The position numbers and the translations under genes are program-made. From UBA7692 sp964650845 (lineage in GTDB: Bacteria; Bacteroidota; Bacteroidia; Chitinophagales; LD1): 64,000 nucleotides of DNA. This document shows, in pieces, positions 7,791-17,793 of this stretch. Below the pieces are notes generated by a model, which saw only the letters and a list, made by a program, of their open reading frames with translations, did no database searches and was not told where the DNA came from. Each line of letters opens with the position of its first letter. Positions within the stretch are counted from its first letter, which is position 1. The stretch covers positions 1 to 64,000 of the forward strand of contig CAZYXR010000005.1 in assembly GCA_964650845.1 (NCBI GenBank). The letters are read 5' to 3'.

Positions 7791-10079
7791 CTAAAATAAA
7801 TTTGCTCTTAATGTTGCAAATCCATTTTCGGATGACACTTTTACCAAATACGCCCCCGAGCTGTATTGTGTCAGGTCAATAGTTTTCAAGTTCAATCCTT
7901 GCGTTGTGTGCCATTGTTCGGCAAGAATTAAACCGCCCATCGCATTAAAAATTTCAATCCTAATAGAACTGTCATTTTCGTTGTTATAGCTTATCGAAAA
8001 TGTTCCATTGGAAGGATTAGGAAACAAAATGCAGTCCAACTTTTCTCCACTTTGATTTCTAATGCTCGATGGATACTCGGCAAGCACTTTTTGCAATGCG
8101 GCATAAGCATTGATTTTGCCGAAGCCCCAATTGTTGTTTCCACCTGTCGAAATTGCGCCTGTATGCGCATCTTTTATTGCGGTAGTTGTAACAATTTCTT
8201 TCACCTGAGCAGGTGTTAAACTCGGGTTTGCCTGCAATAGTAAAGCTACAATTCCTGATGCCGCAGGTGCTGAAGCCGAGGTGCCGGTAAACTCACCGTA
8301 ATAAAATGTTTTATTAAGTGCCGAATCGAAGTATGAATTTACTGTACTTGAGCTTTTAGATCCTGTTGGCGTGTAAGCAGTATCATAAGAACTTACTGCG
8401 GTTGCAACCGTCAATCCGGGAGCTGTAATATCTGGCTTTACTGTATTATTGGTCAATGGTCCACGGCTCGAAAAAGGCACTAACTTTCCTTCGCCTACAT
8501 AGCCTGAATACGACCACGGATTGCCATTGATGTCAGAAAAATTGACTTTAGAGGCATAAGCACCAACTAACAAAACAGATTCGCCAGAACCTATATCACT
8601 TACTGTGGTTGCAGTATTACCTTTTACAGCCCAAGCTTCGCCCAAATTCTCAAATGAACTTTGAAAACCTTTTGTATATCCATAGTAATAGTATTCGTTC
8701 CAAGCGTGTATAGTGCTGCCTGCACCTCCTTTTATGGATACACCAACCGAATCTGAAGATTTATTGTAGATGTCTATTGTAAGGCGTGGCTTACCGTTAT
8801 GTTCGGAAGTAGAAGAAATAAACTGCACAAAGCATGTGTCTGTACCATCCTCGTTTATCAATATTCGGTTATGAATGTTATCATCTATGCAAATAAAATT
8901 GGTACTACTGCCTTCAATCAAATTTTTGTAAAGTGCAACATTGCCACAAAACACTTGTCCTGGTTCACCCCAAACATCTATCCATGTTCTTTTGTAGTCG
9001 GGCTTACTAAAAGCAAGAAATGTTGACACAACAGTATCGTTTAGTGCAAATGTTTTTGAAAGATGAATTCGCTCTTCACCTTCATTGCCTGCGCTCATCA
9101 CCAATATTTTACCAGCACCGGTAAGATTGGCGCAAGCCTCGTTAAAAAGTGTGCTACCATCGTGCGGGCCCGATTGCGAACCCCAGCTAATATTTATCAC
9201 GCAAGGTTTTCCTACAGATGCAGCGTAGGAGAAAATGTAATTAATGCCATCTAAAAAATCGGTAAAACTTCCTTGCAGCCATTGCTGCGAAATATCATCG
9301 CGTCTTACACCCACAAATACCATATCCGACTCATAAGCCATTCCTCTAAAACGCTTGTTCAGCGAAGCTGTATCGCTCATGTAACCCGAGCCTGCTGCCA
9401 TACCTGCAACTGCGGCACCATGAGTTTGTTTTGCATTATCAGTGCCTTGAGCTTTTATTAGATTAGTATCAGTAATTTCATAACCATAAGAAAAGCCCGC
9501 TGGCGGAGTTCCTTGGCTGCCCACCTCCCACACACGTTTTACTCTAAAGTTAGCGTGAAGTGTATCATAAAAAGTTGGATGATTATAGTCGAACCCAAAA
9601 TCAATAACTCCTACAATTACGCCCTCTCCAGTATATGGCATTGGCAAATTGATTCCTGCATGAACCGAATCGGTGCGTGTGGTTTGGCGAGCTTTTTCAA
9701 GTGCTGGCGATAATGGCTCATCCATTTGAATATACAACACACTACTAAGTTCAGTCATTTCTCTCATCTTGTTGAATGGCAAATGAACCGTCCATACATT
9801 GCCGGCTTTAGTACCAACTTTTGCATCAATGTTGTTCAACTGTTTTGCGGCCAAAACTGGCTCTACAACCTTTATCAATGCACTTACAAATGGTGTGCCG
9901 TTGATTTGATATTTATACAAAAACCCATCGGGGGCAACACCTTTTTCTTTTACATTCAATATCGCGTGCACAAACTTTTTTGTTAGTGGCGAAAGTTTTG
10001 GCTTTGCTTCATTGCTATTTTGCGAAAACATTGACAATGCTACAACAGCACACAGAGAGAACAAGAAATACTTTTTCAT
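7791..10079 (-). CDS. S8 (subtilisin-like) serine protease with T9SS type A domain
   Basis: This 762-residue secreted protease has a signal peptide (MKKYFLFSLCAVVALSMFSQ), a propeptide-like region to about residue 145, then the S8 catalytic domain. Asp160 lies in GVIVGVIDFGFDYNHP, His220 in NAKQTHGAAVAGMAAG and Ser601 in FTGTSASAPAASGIVALLL, so the triad is complete. An insertion of about 200 residues separates the His and Ser blocks, as in many Bacteroidota subtilases. The last 80 residues (LFPNPSNGTFSISYNN through YSSGAYLVKVSS) are a T9SS type A sorting domain, so it should act at or outside the outer membrane. Likely role: extracellular protein degradation. It is followed by the PNGase F-like gene on the same strand. 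Confidence 0.9.
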   Translation of the reverse strand: MKKYFLFSLCAVVALSMFSQNSNEAKPKLSPLTKKFVHAILNVKEKGVAPDGFLYKYQINGTPFVSALIKVVEPVLAAKQLNNIDAKVGTKAGNVWTVHLPFNKMREMTELSSVLYIQMDEPLSPALEKARQTTRTDSVHAGINLPMPYTGEGVIVGVIDFGFDYNHPTFYDTLHANFRVKRVWEVGSQGTPPAGFSYGYEITDTNLIKAQGTDNAKQTHGAAVAGMAAGSGYMSDTASLNKRFRGMAYESDMVFVGVRRDDISQQWLQGSFTDFLDGINYIFSYAASVGKPCVINISWGSQSGPHDGSTLFNEACANLTGAGKILVMSAGNEGEERIHLSKTFALNDTVVSTFLAFSKPDYKRTWIDVWGEPGQVFCGNVALYKNLIEGSSTNFICIDDNIHNRILINEDGTDTCFVQFISSTSEHNGKPRLTIDIYNKSSDSVGVSIKGGAGSTIHAWNEYYYYGYTKGFQSSFENLGEAWAVKGNTATTVSDIGSGESVLLVGAYASKVNFSDINGNPWSYSGYVGEGKLVPFSSRGPLTNNTVKPDITAPGLTVATAVSSYDTAYTPTGSKSSSTVNSYFDSALNKTFYYGEFTGTSASAPAASGIVALLLQANPSLTPAQVKEIVTTTAIKDAHTGAISTGGNNNWGFGKINAYAALQKVLAEYPSSIRNQSGEKLDCILFPNPSNGTFSISYNNENDSSIRIEIFNAMGGLILAEQWHTTQGLNLKTIDLTQYSSGAYLVKVSSENGFATLRANLF

Positions 10080-10160
10080 AGCAACAAAGTAAACATAGAA
10101 TATGAATAATTGACGTTCATTTTCTGTATCGCCATTTCAAGCCACAACATCGAAAAAAAC

Positions 10161-10194
10161 AAAAGAGGCTGCATCTTTCGATACAGCCTCTTTT
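10161..10194 (-). terminator. Rho-independent terminator of the SprB-repeat gene
   Basis: A perfect 11-bp stem (AAAAGAGGCTG / CAGCCTCTTTT) with a 12-nt loop lies 22 nt after the stop of the 1917-residue gene. On the minus strand it is followed by GTTTTTTT, a good U-tract. Confidence 0.8.
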
Positions 10195-10215
10195 CTTAAA
10201 ATTTGAAGGTATGTA

Positions 10216-13200
10216 TTAACGTGTTACTGCTATTGTGCCTGTTACACGTTTCTCCACACCATTAAAGTATTTCAAGTTTACTGTATAAACATAGGTATCC
10301 ATTTGAACTTGGCTTCCTTTAAATGTTCCATCCCATCCGTCTTTGAATCCAAATCCGTTTTTCTGAGCAGCATTTTCGTAGATAAGACTACCCCAACGGT
10401 CAAATATTTGAACATGACCAGTAGTTACACCCAATATTGCAAACTCAAAGAAGTCATTCAAGTTATCACCATTAGGCGAGAATGCCGTAGGGAAGAACTC
10501 AGAAGGCTGTGTTTTAACTTCAATTCTTATTGTGTCGGTAGCGGTACAAGAATCTGCATTCATTACTGTTACAACAAAAGTAGTAGTAACATCTGGTGCT
10601 ACTGTTGGAGTAAGACAGTTGGTAGAATCTGCACATCCAGAGAAGTTGAATGTTCCCAACATACTGCTCCAATAAACTCTTGTAATAGTTGTATCAGATA
10701 CAACCTCGGCAGTAAGCTGTGCTTCCATACCACTCAATATCAATTCTTTATCAGCCACCAAATCAACAGTTAGCGTTGTAGGTACCGGAATAGTGAAAGA
10801 ATTGATGCCTTCGCAACCATTTGCATCACGCACAAACACTACATAAGTACCAGGCAACAAGCCTGTGTAAGTGTTACTTGCTTGTGTAGTACCATTCAAC
10901 TGATAAGTAAATGGCGCTGCACCTCCAGTAGTATTCACAACAACAATACCTGAACCAATGTTTGCACATTTTGAACCGGTAACATTTACATCTACTACCA
11001 AAGGATTTGGTGAAGTTACAGTTCTGGTTTCTGCCAAAGTGCAACCTTTGCTATCGGTAATAGTTACAGAGTAAACACCCGCACCCAAGCCCGAGGCGGT
11101 ATTACTGGTTTGTACTGGAGTAGTGCTCCAAGTATATGTATATGGCACATCGCCACCTGTTACATCTACAGAGATAATACCAGTAGTAGCACCATTACAA
11201 GTTGGATTAACAACCGCTACATCTGCAAACAATTGTTTTGCTTCTTCAACTTCATAAACACCAACATAAGTACATCCAAGTGCATCAGTAATAGTAACAC
11301 GATATGTACCAGCGGCTACGCCAGAAACATCTTCGGTTGTTGCTCCTGTGCTCCAAACGTATGTATAGTTGCCGTTTGCACCCGAAACAGTTAAATCTAT
11401 AACTCCGTCTGTTTTTCCGCTACACGAAGCATTTGTAATACTATCAGCAACACTGAATGGTAATGGCTCGGTGATATAGATAGAGTCGCGAGTTGAACAA
11501 CCATTAAAGTCGGTTACTATTGAAATGTAGCTACCTGCCGGAACATTGGCCAATGTAGAATCTCCATTAAATGTATTCCACAAATAAGTATATGGATATA
11601 CACCGCCCGTTACAACAGCCGAAACTTCACCGGTTCCAGCACCTGGACAAGTAACATTAGTGGCTGCAAAAGTTAGTTTCAACGAATCTGGTTCATAAAC
11701 AAAATACGTAGCATCTACTGTGCAACCATTACCGTCTGTAACAGTTACAACATAGTTACCACCCGAAAGATTACCCAAGTCTTCTGTTACTACCGAATCT
11801 TTACTCCACACAAAGAAGTAAGGCAATGTTCCGCCATAAGCGGTAATATCCAAGAACCCATCTTCGTAACCTGCGCATTTTACATTTTTAATAAAGCCTG
11901 TTGTGTACAATGGAAGTGGTTGGCCCATAAGCAAAGTATCTACTTTGCTACAATTGCGGGTATCTGTAATAGTAAGGTAATAAGTACCCGAACCAACACC
12001 AATCAAATCCTCGTTGAATGTACCATTGCTCCACGCATAAGTATAAGGAGGTACCCCACCTGATGGAATCGCGTCAATGTGTCCATCCATATCACCTGAG
12101 CATTTAGGTGTTTTTACAAAGTAGTTTACAATTATTGGTGATGGATTTACAATTTCATACGAAGCGGTAGCTGTACATCCATTAGCATCAGTAACAGACA
12201 ACACATAAATACCTTGACCCAAACCAGATAAATCTTGCGTAGTATCGCTTGTACTCCAATTATAAGAATATCCGGCAGTACCTCCTGTTACACTCGCATC
12301 AATAACTCCATCGGCAGAACCGAAACATGAAATTTGCACAACTGTTGCGGAAATAGCAATTGCTGCCGGTTCAAAAATCACCACACTATCTCTGTGTTGG
12401 CAACCTTTAGCATCTGTTACTATGACGTAATATGTATTACCACTCAACCCAGCAACCGAAGCTGCACCACCAAAATTGCTCCACAAATAGTTATAAGGAG
12501 CTGAGCCGCCTACAACTGCGATTGATGCGGTTCCATTTGCTGCACCATTGCAAGTTACATCAGTATGCGTGATTGTAGACGAAATAGGAGCCGGCTCAGA
12601 TATTGAGAATGATTGTGTAGCTGAACATCCATTATTGTCTGTTATTGTAACATCATAAATTCCACCAGGAATATCCGTCAAATCTTGTGTTGTATCGCCA
12701 CCATTCCAGCTATATGAATATGGCAACACACCTCCGCTCACAGTCAAATCTATCAAACCATTAGCATAACCACTACAAGTAACATCAAAAATAGAAGAGT
12801 TAATTGTCAACTCCGCTGGTTGTGTTACAGTAGTTGAAGCAGTAGATGAACAACCATTTACATCGGTAATAGTAACAGAATAAAATCCTACCGGAACACC
12901 AGTCAACACCGAATCGGTTGCGCCTGTATTCCACAAGTATGTATATGGTGGAGTACCTCCCCCTGCAGTTGTAGAAATTGTTCCTGTTGAATCACCAAAG
13001 CAAAGGACATTAGTTACATTTAACGCCAAAGAGTAAACTGGTGGCTCGGTAAGGGTAACAGTTCCGCTAATTGAACAACCATTCGCATCTGTAACTATTA
13101 CTGTATAAAGCCCACCACCAACACCGGTTAATGAAGATGCGGTATCTCCGTTGCTCCAAAAATAAGTATATGGAGCCACACCGCCACCAACAGTACTTGT

Positions 13201-15969
13201 TACAGTACCATTTTTAGCACCATTACAAATAATATTCGTTCCAGCTAAAGCAAGTGTAAGTGAAGATGGTTCATTTACAACTTGAGTTAGTGTTTTAACG
13301 CAGCCGTTAGCATCTTCGACTGTAACAGAATAAGTACCTGCTACAACATTCACTAAATCTTCTAGCAAATGACCATTACTCCAATTGAAGCTATATGGTG
13401 GTGTTCCACCGCTTACAGTAATATCAACTGTTCCATCAGCTCCAGCGTTACATTTTACATCGGTAGATGCAGCTAAAACAACAAACATTTCAGGAGCTTG
13501 GGTAACTGTTACAGATAGTGAATCGCGGCAACCTCTTGTATCTACTACTGTTAAACTATAGTTACCTGCAGCAACGCCAACAATATCATCAGTAGCTCCA
13601 CCATTGTTCCAGGTGTATGTATAGCCAGGTGTGCCACCTGTTGTAGTTGTGTATACGGCAGCATCGGTGCCACCAAAACATCCTGCATTTACAGTAGAGT
13701 CTAAAACCGTAAGCAATTGAGTTGGCTCTAATATATCAACACTTTGAATAACAGGGCAACCCTTAGCGTCAATAACTTTTACTAAATAGTTACCACCTGC
13801 CAATCCAGTGAAAGTTGGTGAAAACTGATAAGTTAAACCTCCATTTATTGAATATTGGTAAGGTTGAATGCCTCCTGCAACTTGTATTGTAACCGATCCA
13901 TCATTTCCGCCAAAACAAGCTACATCGGTTTGATTTCCTATTGAAGTAGAAACCACATAAGAATTATTGATAGTAACTGTAGAAGTAGCTGTGCAACCAT
14001 TTCCGTCTTGCACAAGAACTGTGTAGGTATTTGCAGCTAAACCACTAAAATTTGCGCCAGGTTGCAACGACCCTCCATTCAATGAATATTGATAACTACC
14101 TACTCCACCACTTGCCGAAACCCCTATCGTACCATCAAAAACTCCTGCACAACTTGCATCCTGCGTAACTGTTGTAAAATTGATTTGTGTTGGTTGCGTA
14201 ATCACCACTGGGTTGCCGCTATACACTGCTACACAACCTAATGCATCTTTTACCGTCACGAAATAACTGGCTGCAGTTAATCCATTGAAAACATTTGAAG
14301 TTTGGTAAGTTGTACCGTTATCTATAGAGTACTCGAATGGCGCTGTTCCACCAGAAGCAGTAACTGTAATTGAACCAGTGTTACCCCCAAAACACAATAC
14401 ATTAGTTGAGTTTACCCCGCTAATGTTGATTGCCGGAGAAATAGTAACAATAGAACCACTTAAGAATCCAGATGTTCTTGAACAAGAATTGGCATCAACA
14501 ATTTGCGACAATGTAAAAGTGGTTGGACTGGCAGGCACATTCAGCATGATGGTATCTCCATTTATCTTACCATTTCTCGATTCGTTTATTGCGCCATTAA
14601 ACACTTGAACATTAAATGGTGCTTGACCAGAATTAAAGTTTAAGGTAAGCACTATTTGGCTGCCAGCACAAACGGATTGATTTGCTGGCGACAAACCGCC
14701 ATTAGGCAAAGCAACCACATTCACCAAAATTGTATTTGACACAGTGGTAGTGTTACACTTGTCCGTTACTCTTCTTCTTACATAGAAAGTGCCAGTTGTA
14801 TTTAACACTCCATGATTATAAGTAGGAGTGGATACACCAGTTGGAGTAAATGTGCTGTTATCAGAAGAATATTCCCAATTATAAGTTAATGTTCCGCCAT
14901 TGCTTTGCGCTGATGTGCCGCCACTTGCAGCTGTTACATCCGTAAATGTTCCCGGATTTGAACCAACACAAAGGTTAGCTCCGTTAGTAAAGCCACCAAT
15001 AGAACCTGCACTTAGAGCAGGGCTGGCAACTGGCGTAAAGGTGATATTTGTATTTTCAGGATCACAAAGACCTACTAAACGAATTTCAACTAAATCATTT
15101 GCTCCTAATACGTAAGTACCCAAAGCAACATTCGATACTGGGGCGTTCGCATTGTATATCTGTGAGCCATTTATATAAACACGAACTGCATCATCGGCAC
15201 TTACAACATTTATTGCATAGGCTGAGCAAGTAAAACCTCTTCTTCTCGCTCTGATAGTAAATTTATCATTTGATACTTCGCAACCAGACCAGCCTGGGGC
15301 AGAAGATGGAGAAGCGGTTACAGCCCATTGACTGGCTGTATTAAAATTTATTCCAGAAGCAGAATAATATCCATATCTGGCATTCGCTGCACTACCGGCT
15401 AAAGAAATGTCTGTGGTAGCAAAAGCGTCAACATTCCATGCATTTACTCCTTCTCCCGGATCTGCTTGTACAGGGCACGTTTTATATTGAAGAAGTGCTG
15501 AGTTTTGGCCAGCAACCCAATCTTCACACGTAGTCGTGAAAGTTTTGGTATTTATTCTTACCGTACCTGTATAGGTAGCTAACCACTCGGTTGAAGAAGG
15601 GCGCGGATTCACCGCAGGACAAACACCACCAGTCCAAGGATTAGACAATGGCGTCAAGTTGTCGTTGTATGTCAACACTCCAGAGGTAGATGACAAAGTC
15701 ATATCCATATTATTGCCATTGCTGTACTGTTGATTTGGATTTGTGTAGCGGAACGAATAAAAATTCCCGGCTACAACATTGAAATCAACGTAAGTTCCAC
15801 TACCAACAGACAGTGGTGCACTCCAAGTTGAAGTTGGTGTTAGCGGACCACCACCTTCTGGAAATGAACTTGTACCACATTGTGCCGAAGTCTTTACAGA
15901 CAGGAACGTTGCCAATAGGCAAAGAAAAACCAACAACGATTTTTGACGTAGAAAAGATGCCATAATCAA
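10216..15969 (-). CDS. Giant SprB-repeat surface protein with CHU_C (T9SS type B) domain
   Basis: This 1917-residue surface protein has a signal peptide (from MASFLRQKS to SVKTSAQ; the ATG at 15969 or one two codons later could start it). Residues 30-320 form a non-repetitive region with paired cysteines. After an Ig-like stretch come 16 tandem SprB-type repeats of about 75 residues (roughly 10780-14430). Each has a shared Cys near the start, GG-x-PPYTYxW in the middle and YxVTVTDxNGC near the end. The end (FFPTAFSPNGDNLNDFFEF through IFDRWG to TGTIAVTR) is the CHU_C domain, a type B T9SS signal. Relatives include the SprB gliding adhesin, so adhesion or gliding is inferred. It has its own terminator. 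Confidence 0.9.
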   Translation of the reverse strand: MIMASFLRQKSLLVFLCLLATFLSVKTSAQCGTSSFPEGGGPLTPTSTWSAPLSVGSGTYVDFNVVAGNFYSFRYTNPNQQYSNGNNMDMTLSSTSGVLTYNDNLTPLSNPWTGGVCPAVNPRPSSTEWLATYTGTVRINTKTFTTTCEDWVAGQNSALLQYKTCPVQADPGEGVNAWNVDAFATTDISLAGSAANARYGYYSASGINFNTASQWAVTASPSSAPGWSGCEVSNDKFTIRARRRGFTCSAYAINVVSADDAVRVYINGSQIYNANAPVSNVALGTYVLGANDLVEIRLVGLCDPENTNITFTPVASPALSAGSIGGFTNGANLCVGSNPGTFTDVTAASGGTSAQSNGGTLTYNWEYSSDNSTFTPTGVSTPTYNHGVLNTTGTFYVRRRVTDKCNTTTVSNTILVNVVALPNGGLSPANQSVCAGSQIVLTLNFNSGQAPFNVQVFNGAINESRNGKINGDTIMLNVPASPTTFTLSQIVDANSCSRTSGFLSGSIVTISPAINISGVNSTNVLCFGGNTGSITVTASGGTAPFEYSIDNGTTYQTSNVFNGLTAASYFVTVKDALGCVAVYSGNPVVITQPTQINFTTVTQDASCAGVFDGTIGVSASGGVGSYQYSLNGGSLQPGANFSGLAANTYTVLVQDGNGCTATSTVTINNSYVVSTSIGNQTDVACFGGNDGSVTIQVAGGIQPYQYSINGGLTYQFSPTFTGLAGGNYLVKVIDAKGCPVIQSVDILEPTQLLTVLDSTVNAGCFGGTDAAVYTTTTGGTPGYTYTWNNGGATDDIVGVAAGNYSLTVVDTRGCRDSLSVTVTQAPEMFVVLAASTDVKCNAGADGTVDITVSGGTPPYSFNWSNGHLLEDLVNVVAGTYSVTVEDANGCVKTLTQVVNEPSSLTLALAGTNIICNGAKNGTVTSTVGGGVAPYTYFWSNGDTASSLTGVGGGLYTVIVTDANGCSISGTVTLTEPPVYSLALNVTNVLCFGDSTGTISTTAGGGTPPYTYLWNTGATDSVLTGVPVGFYSVTITDVNGCSSTASTTVTQPAELTINSSIFDVTCSGYANGLIDLTVSGGVLPYSYSWNGGDTTQDLTDIPGGIYDVTITDNNGCSATQSFSISEPAPISSTITHTDVTCNGAANGTASIAVVGGSAPYNYLWSNFGGAASVAGLSGNTYYVIVTDAKGCQHRDSVVIFEPAAIAISATVVQISCFGSADGVIDASVTGGTAGYSYNWSTSDTTQDLSGLGQGIYVLSVTDANGCTATASYEIVNPSPIIVNYFVKTPKCSGDMDGHIDAIPSGGVPPYTYAWSNGTFNEDLIGVGSGTYYLTITDTRNCSKVDTLLMGQPLPLYTTGFIKNVKCAGYEDGFLDITAYGGTLPYFFVWSKDSVVTEDLGNLSGGNYVVTVTDGNGCTVDATYFVYEPDSLKLTFAATNVTCPGAGTGEVSAVVTGGVYPYTYLWNTFNGDSTLANVPAGSYISIVTDFNGCSTRDSIYITEPLPFSVADSITNASCSGKTDGVIDLTVSGANGNYTYVWSTGATTEDVSGVAAGTYRVTITDALGCTYVGVYEVEEAKQLFADVAVVNPTCNGATTGIISVDVTGGDVPYTYTWSTTPVQTSNTASGLGAGVYSVTITDSKGCTLAETRTVTSPNPLVVDVNVTGSKCANIGSGIVVVNTTGGAAPFTYQLNGTTQASNTYTGLLPGTYVVFVRDANGCEGINSFTIPVPTTLTVDLVADKELILSGMEAQLTAEVVSDTTITRVYWSSMLGTFNFSGCADSTNCLTPTVAPDVTTTFVVTVMNADSCTATDTIRIEVKTQPSEFFPTAFSPNGDNLNDFFEFAILGVTTGHVQIFDRWGSLIYENAAQKNGFGFKDGWDGTFKGSQVQMDTYVYTVNLKYFNGVEKRVTGTIAVTR
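10780..14430 (-). repeat. 16 tandem SprB-type coding repeats
   Basis: Sixteen consecutive units of about 225-235 nt encode the SprB-like modules. Units are diverged in DNA but share codons for GG-x-PPYTY and DxNGC. Boundaries are approximate. Confidence 0.85.
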
Positions 15970-16133
15970 TGAAAAATGTCTAATTAAATTTTAAATCAGA
16001 AGCCCCGAAAATATGATTTTAGTCAAATATTCAAGAAAAAAATAAAAAAAGTTCGGAGCAGAGACGTTGAATTTCAACATTTTGGTTGCAAAACACTGAC
16101 CTTTATCAATCTTTTACCTTATTGCAGTAAGCT

Positions 16134-16760
16134 TCAAATGCGTATAAAGCATTGAGTTACCTTAGCAAAATGATATTTCTCTCTTGTGCTAAACTCCCAC
16201 AAGGCGGCACAACCTGTGTGGGTAAAATTTTTGTTCATCAAATTTTGTCGATGTCCTTCTGATTTATAAAAATCATCCATTATATTCTGTGCAAGTGCAA
16301 GGTAAGTAGTTTCATTGGGAACAAAAGGAAATCGATGGATGTTTTCTGCCATCAAAACATTACTTATTCCAAACATTTTCATGCGACCGTCAGGTGCGCG
16401 AAGTTCTATATTTTTTGAATTGATGTGACTGTAAAACTGCCTTTCCACCATTTCGTTTGAATGTACCAAAGCAGCGTTGCGCAACGATTCGGAATAGGCA
16501 AGTGGTGCAACTTTTTTCGACTGGCGAATTTTATTTGATGCAAAAAACAAACTGGCATTCATCAAGTGTACATCAAACTTATCTATCTGAACTAACTCGT
16601 TTGGTTCAGGCAACTTTTCAAACGATTGCCAATCATGCTTGGCATAAACTTCGGCTTTGAAAAAACTTTTAGTTGCAAAACCGTCAATTTTACTCAGATA
16701 AACTTCCGGATTTATTGGCAACCATAAAAAAGACACCAAGAAGACAGCAAATAACTTCAT
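16134..16760 (-). CDS. CAP-domain (SCP/PR-1-like) exported protein
   Basis: The ATG at 16760 is preferred because it gives a signal peptide (MKLFAVFLVSFLWLPINPE) directly; an ATG 8 codons upstream adds Cys-rich residues with no purpose. Residues 100-205 hold the CAP fold signatures: LVHSNEM and YSHIN, AENIHRFP, YKSEGHRQNLMNKNFTHTG and a closing KYHFAKVTQCF. The family pocket residues (two His and two Glu) appear present. CAP proteins of bacteria are exported and of mostly unknown activity; lipid binding or protease-like roles have been proposed for relatives. It sits upstream of the SprB-repeat gene on the same strand with a 164-bp gap, so probably a separate unit. Confidence 0.8.
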   Translation of the reverse strand: MKLFAVFLVSFLWLPINPEVYLSKIDGFATKSFFKAEVYAKHDWQSFEKLPEPNELVQIDKFDVHLMNASLFFASNKIRQSKKVAPLAYSESLRNAALVHSNEMVERQFYSHINSKNIELRAPDGRMKMFGISNVLMAENIHRFPFVPNETTYLALAQNIMDDFYKSEGHRQNLMNKNFTHTGCAALWEFSTREKYHFAKVTQCFIRI

Positions 16761-16934
16761 ACAATCACAAAATATTTCGCTCAAAGATTATGTGCATTAT
16801 CAAACGTTTAAACACTCGAAAAATTTCATCAAGATGAAGAATACATAGAAGAAGGATAGCCTAAGAGTCTATTCTGAAAACTTTTTGCGCAATGTAATTA
16901 GCAGCGTTTACATTCGCGCTCTCAACTATCCTTT

Positions 16935-17714
16935 GTGGAAACAATAATTGAATTCCTTCATCAATACTTGGGGCACGATTTGAATGCCGCAGGATTGGTA
17001 ATTCTAAATCTGATACTTATTGAAAGCTTGTTAAGCATTGACAATGCAGCTGTGTTGGCAACAATGGTAATGGATTTGCCCGATGAAAAACAACGCAGAA
17101 AAGCATTGAAAATTGGGTTGATATTAGCTTATGTTTTCAGGGGCACAGCTTTGTTGTTTGCAAGTTGGCTTATCAAGATAAATGTACTAAAACTACTGGG
17201 CGGTGGCTATCTATTGTATTTGAGCCTTGCATATTTCTACAAGCATTTTAGCAAGAAAGAAAACATTTTGCAGATAGAGAACGAGGAGTTGCAACAAGAA
17301 GTGAAACATCCGAAGAAGATTTTTGGACTATCGCTATTTTGGAGTGTGGTATTGCAAGTAGAAGTGATGGATTTAACCTTCTCGTTGGATAATGTTTTTG
17401 CAGCAGTTGCTTTTACCAACAATATCTATTTAGTGTGTTTAGGTGTGTTTATTGGCATTATCACCATGCGGATTGTAGCTGGGTATTTTGTTTCGCTAAT
17501 GGAGCGTTTTCCATTCCTAGATATGGTTGCTTTTGGTATTATCGGATTGTTAGGATTAAAACTGTGTTTATCTTTTGCCTGCCATTACTTTAGCGAATCG
17601 GCTTTTTGCCACATTATGGAAAGCGAAAGAGCAGACCTCTACTTTTCATTAACTACTGTAGCATTGTTTGTGCTGCCTATTTTAGTTTCGCTTATACTTA
17701 AGCGTAAGCAGTAA
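16935..17714 (+). CDS. TerC-family integral membrane protein
   Basis: This 259-residue protein starts at a GTG (16935); there is no in-frame ATG before the first conserved motif. It has seven or so membrane segments. The two family hallmarks are ESLLSIDNAAVLATMV (about residues 29-45) and VEVMDLTFSLDNVFAAVAF (about 143-161), each bearing an Asp-Asn pair in a membrane helix. TerC relatives export manganese or calcium, or support metal loading of secreted proteins; by family knowledge the role here is probably metal-ion export at the inner membrane. No manganese (yybP-ykoY) riboswitch pattern was recognised in the 170 bp upstream. It is unlinked in function to its neighbours. Confidence 0.88.
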   Translation: METIIEFLHQYLGHDLNAAGLVILNLILIESLLSIDNAAVLATMVMDLPDEKQRRKALKIGLILAYVFRGTALLFASWLIKINVLKLLGGGYLLYLSLAYFYKHFSKKENILQIENEELQQEVKHPKKIFGLSLFWSVVLQVEVMDLTFSLDNVFAAVAFTNNIYLVCLGVFIGIITMRIVAGYFVSLMERFPFLDMVAFGIIGLLGLKLCLSFACHYFSESAFCHIMESERADLYFSLTTVALFVLPILVSLILKRKQ

Positions 17715-17761
17715 AATTTCGCCACCCTTTCTTTTGTAATATTTACTTTTTTCAACTGATA

Positions 17762-17778
17762 ATGGTTTAGAAAACCAT
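17762..17778. promoter_or_regulatory. Inverted repeat in front of the glycan/natural-product locus
   Basis: ATGGTTT-AGA-AAACCAT is a perfect 7-bp inverted repeat 16 nt before the ATG at 17794. It overlaps CATATTTG (17776-17783), which matches the Bacteroidota -7 box TANNTTTG at all but one position. It could be an operator or a short RNA hairpin at the head of a long gene run. Confidence 0.35.
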
Positions 17779-17793
17779 ATTTGCGAAAGCATT

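Noticed and set aside
10303..11394. Open frames on the plus strand opposite the SprB-repeat gene
   Set aside because: Composition shadows of a long repetitive coding sequence; no domains or start signals.
10780..14430. Regularly spaced repeats resembling an array
   Set aside because: The repeats are about 228 nt, diverged in DNA and encode SprB modules; this is not CRISPR.
16785..16934. Manganese riboswitch upstream of the TerC-family gene
   Set aside because: No pattern of the yybP-ykoY type could be recognised by reading; a covariance-model search would settle it.
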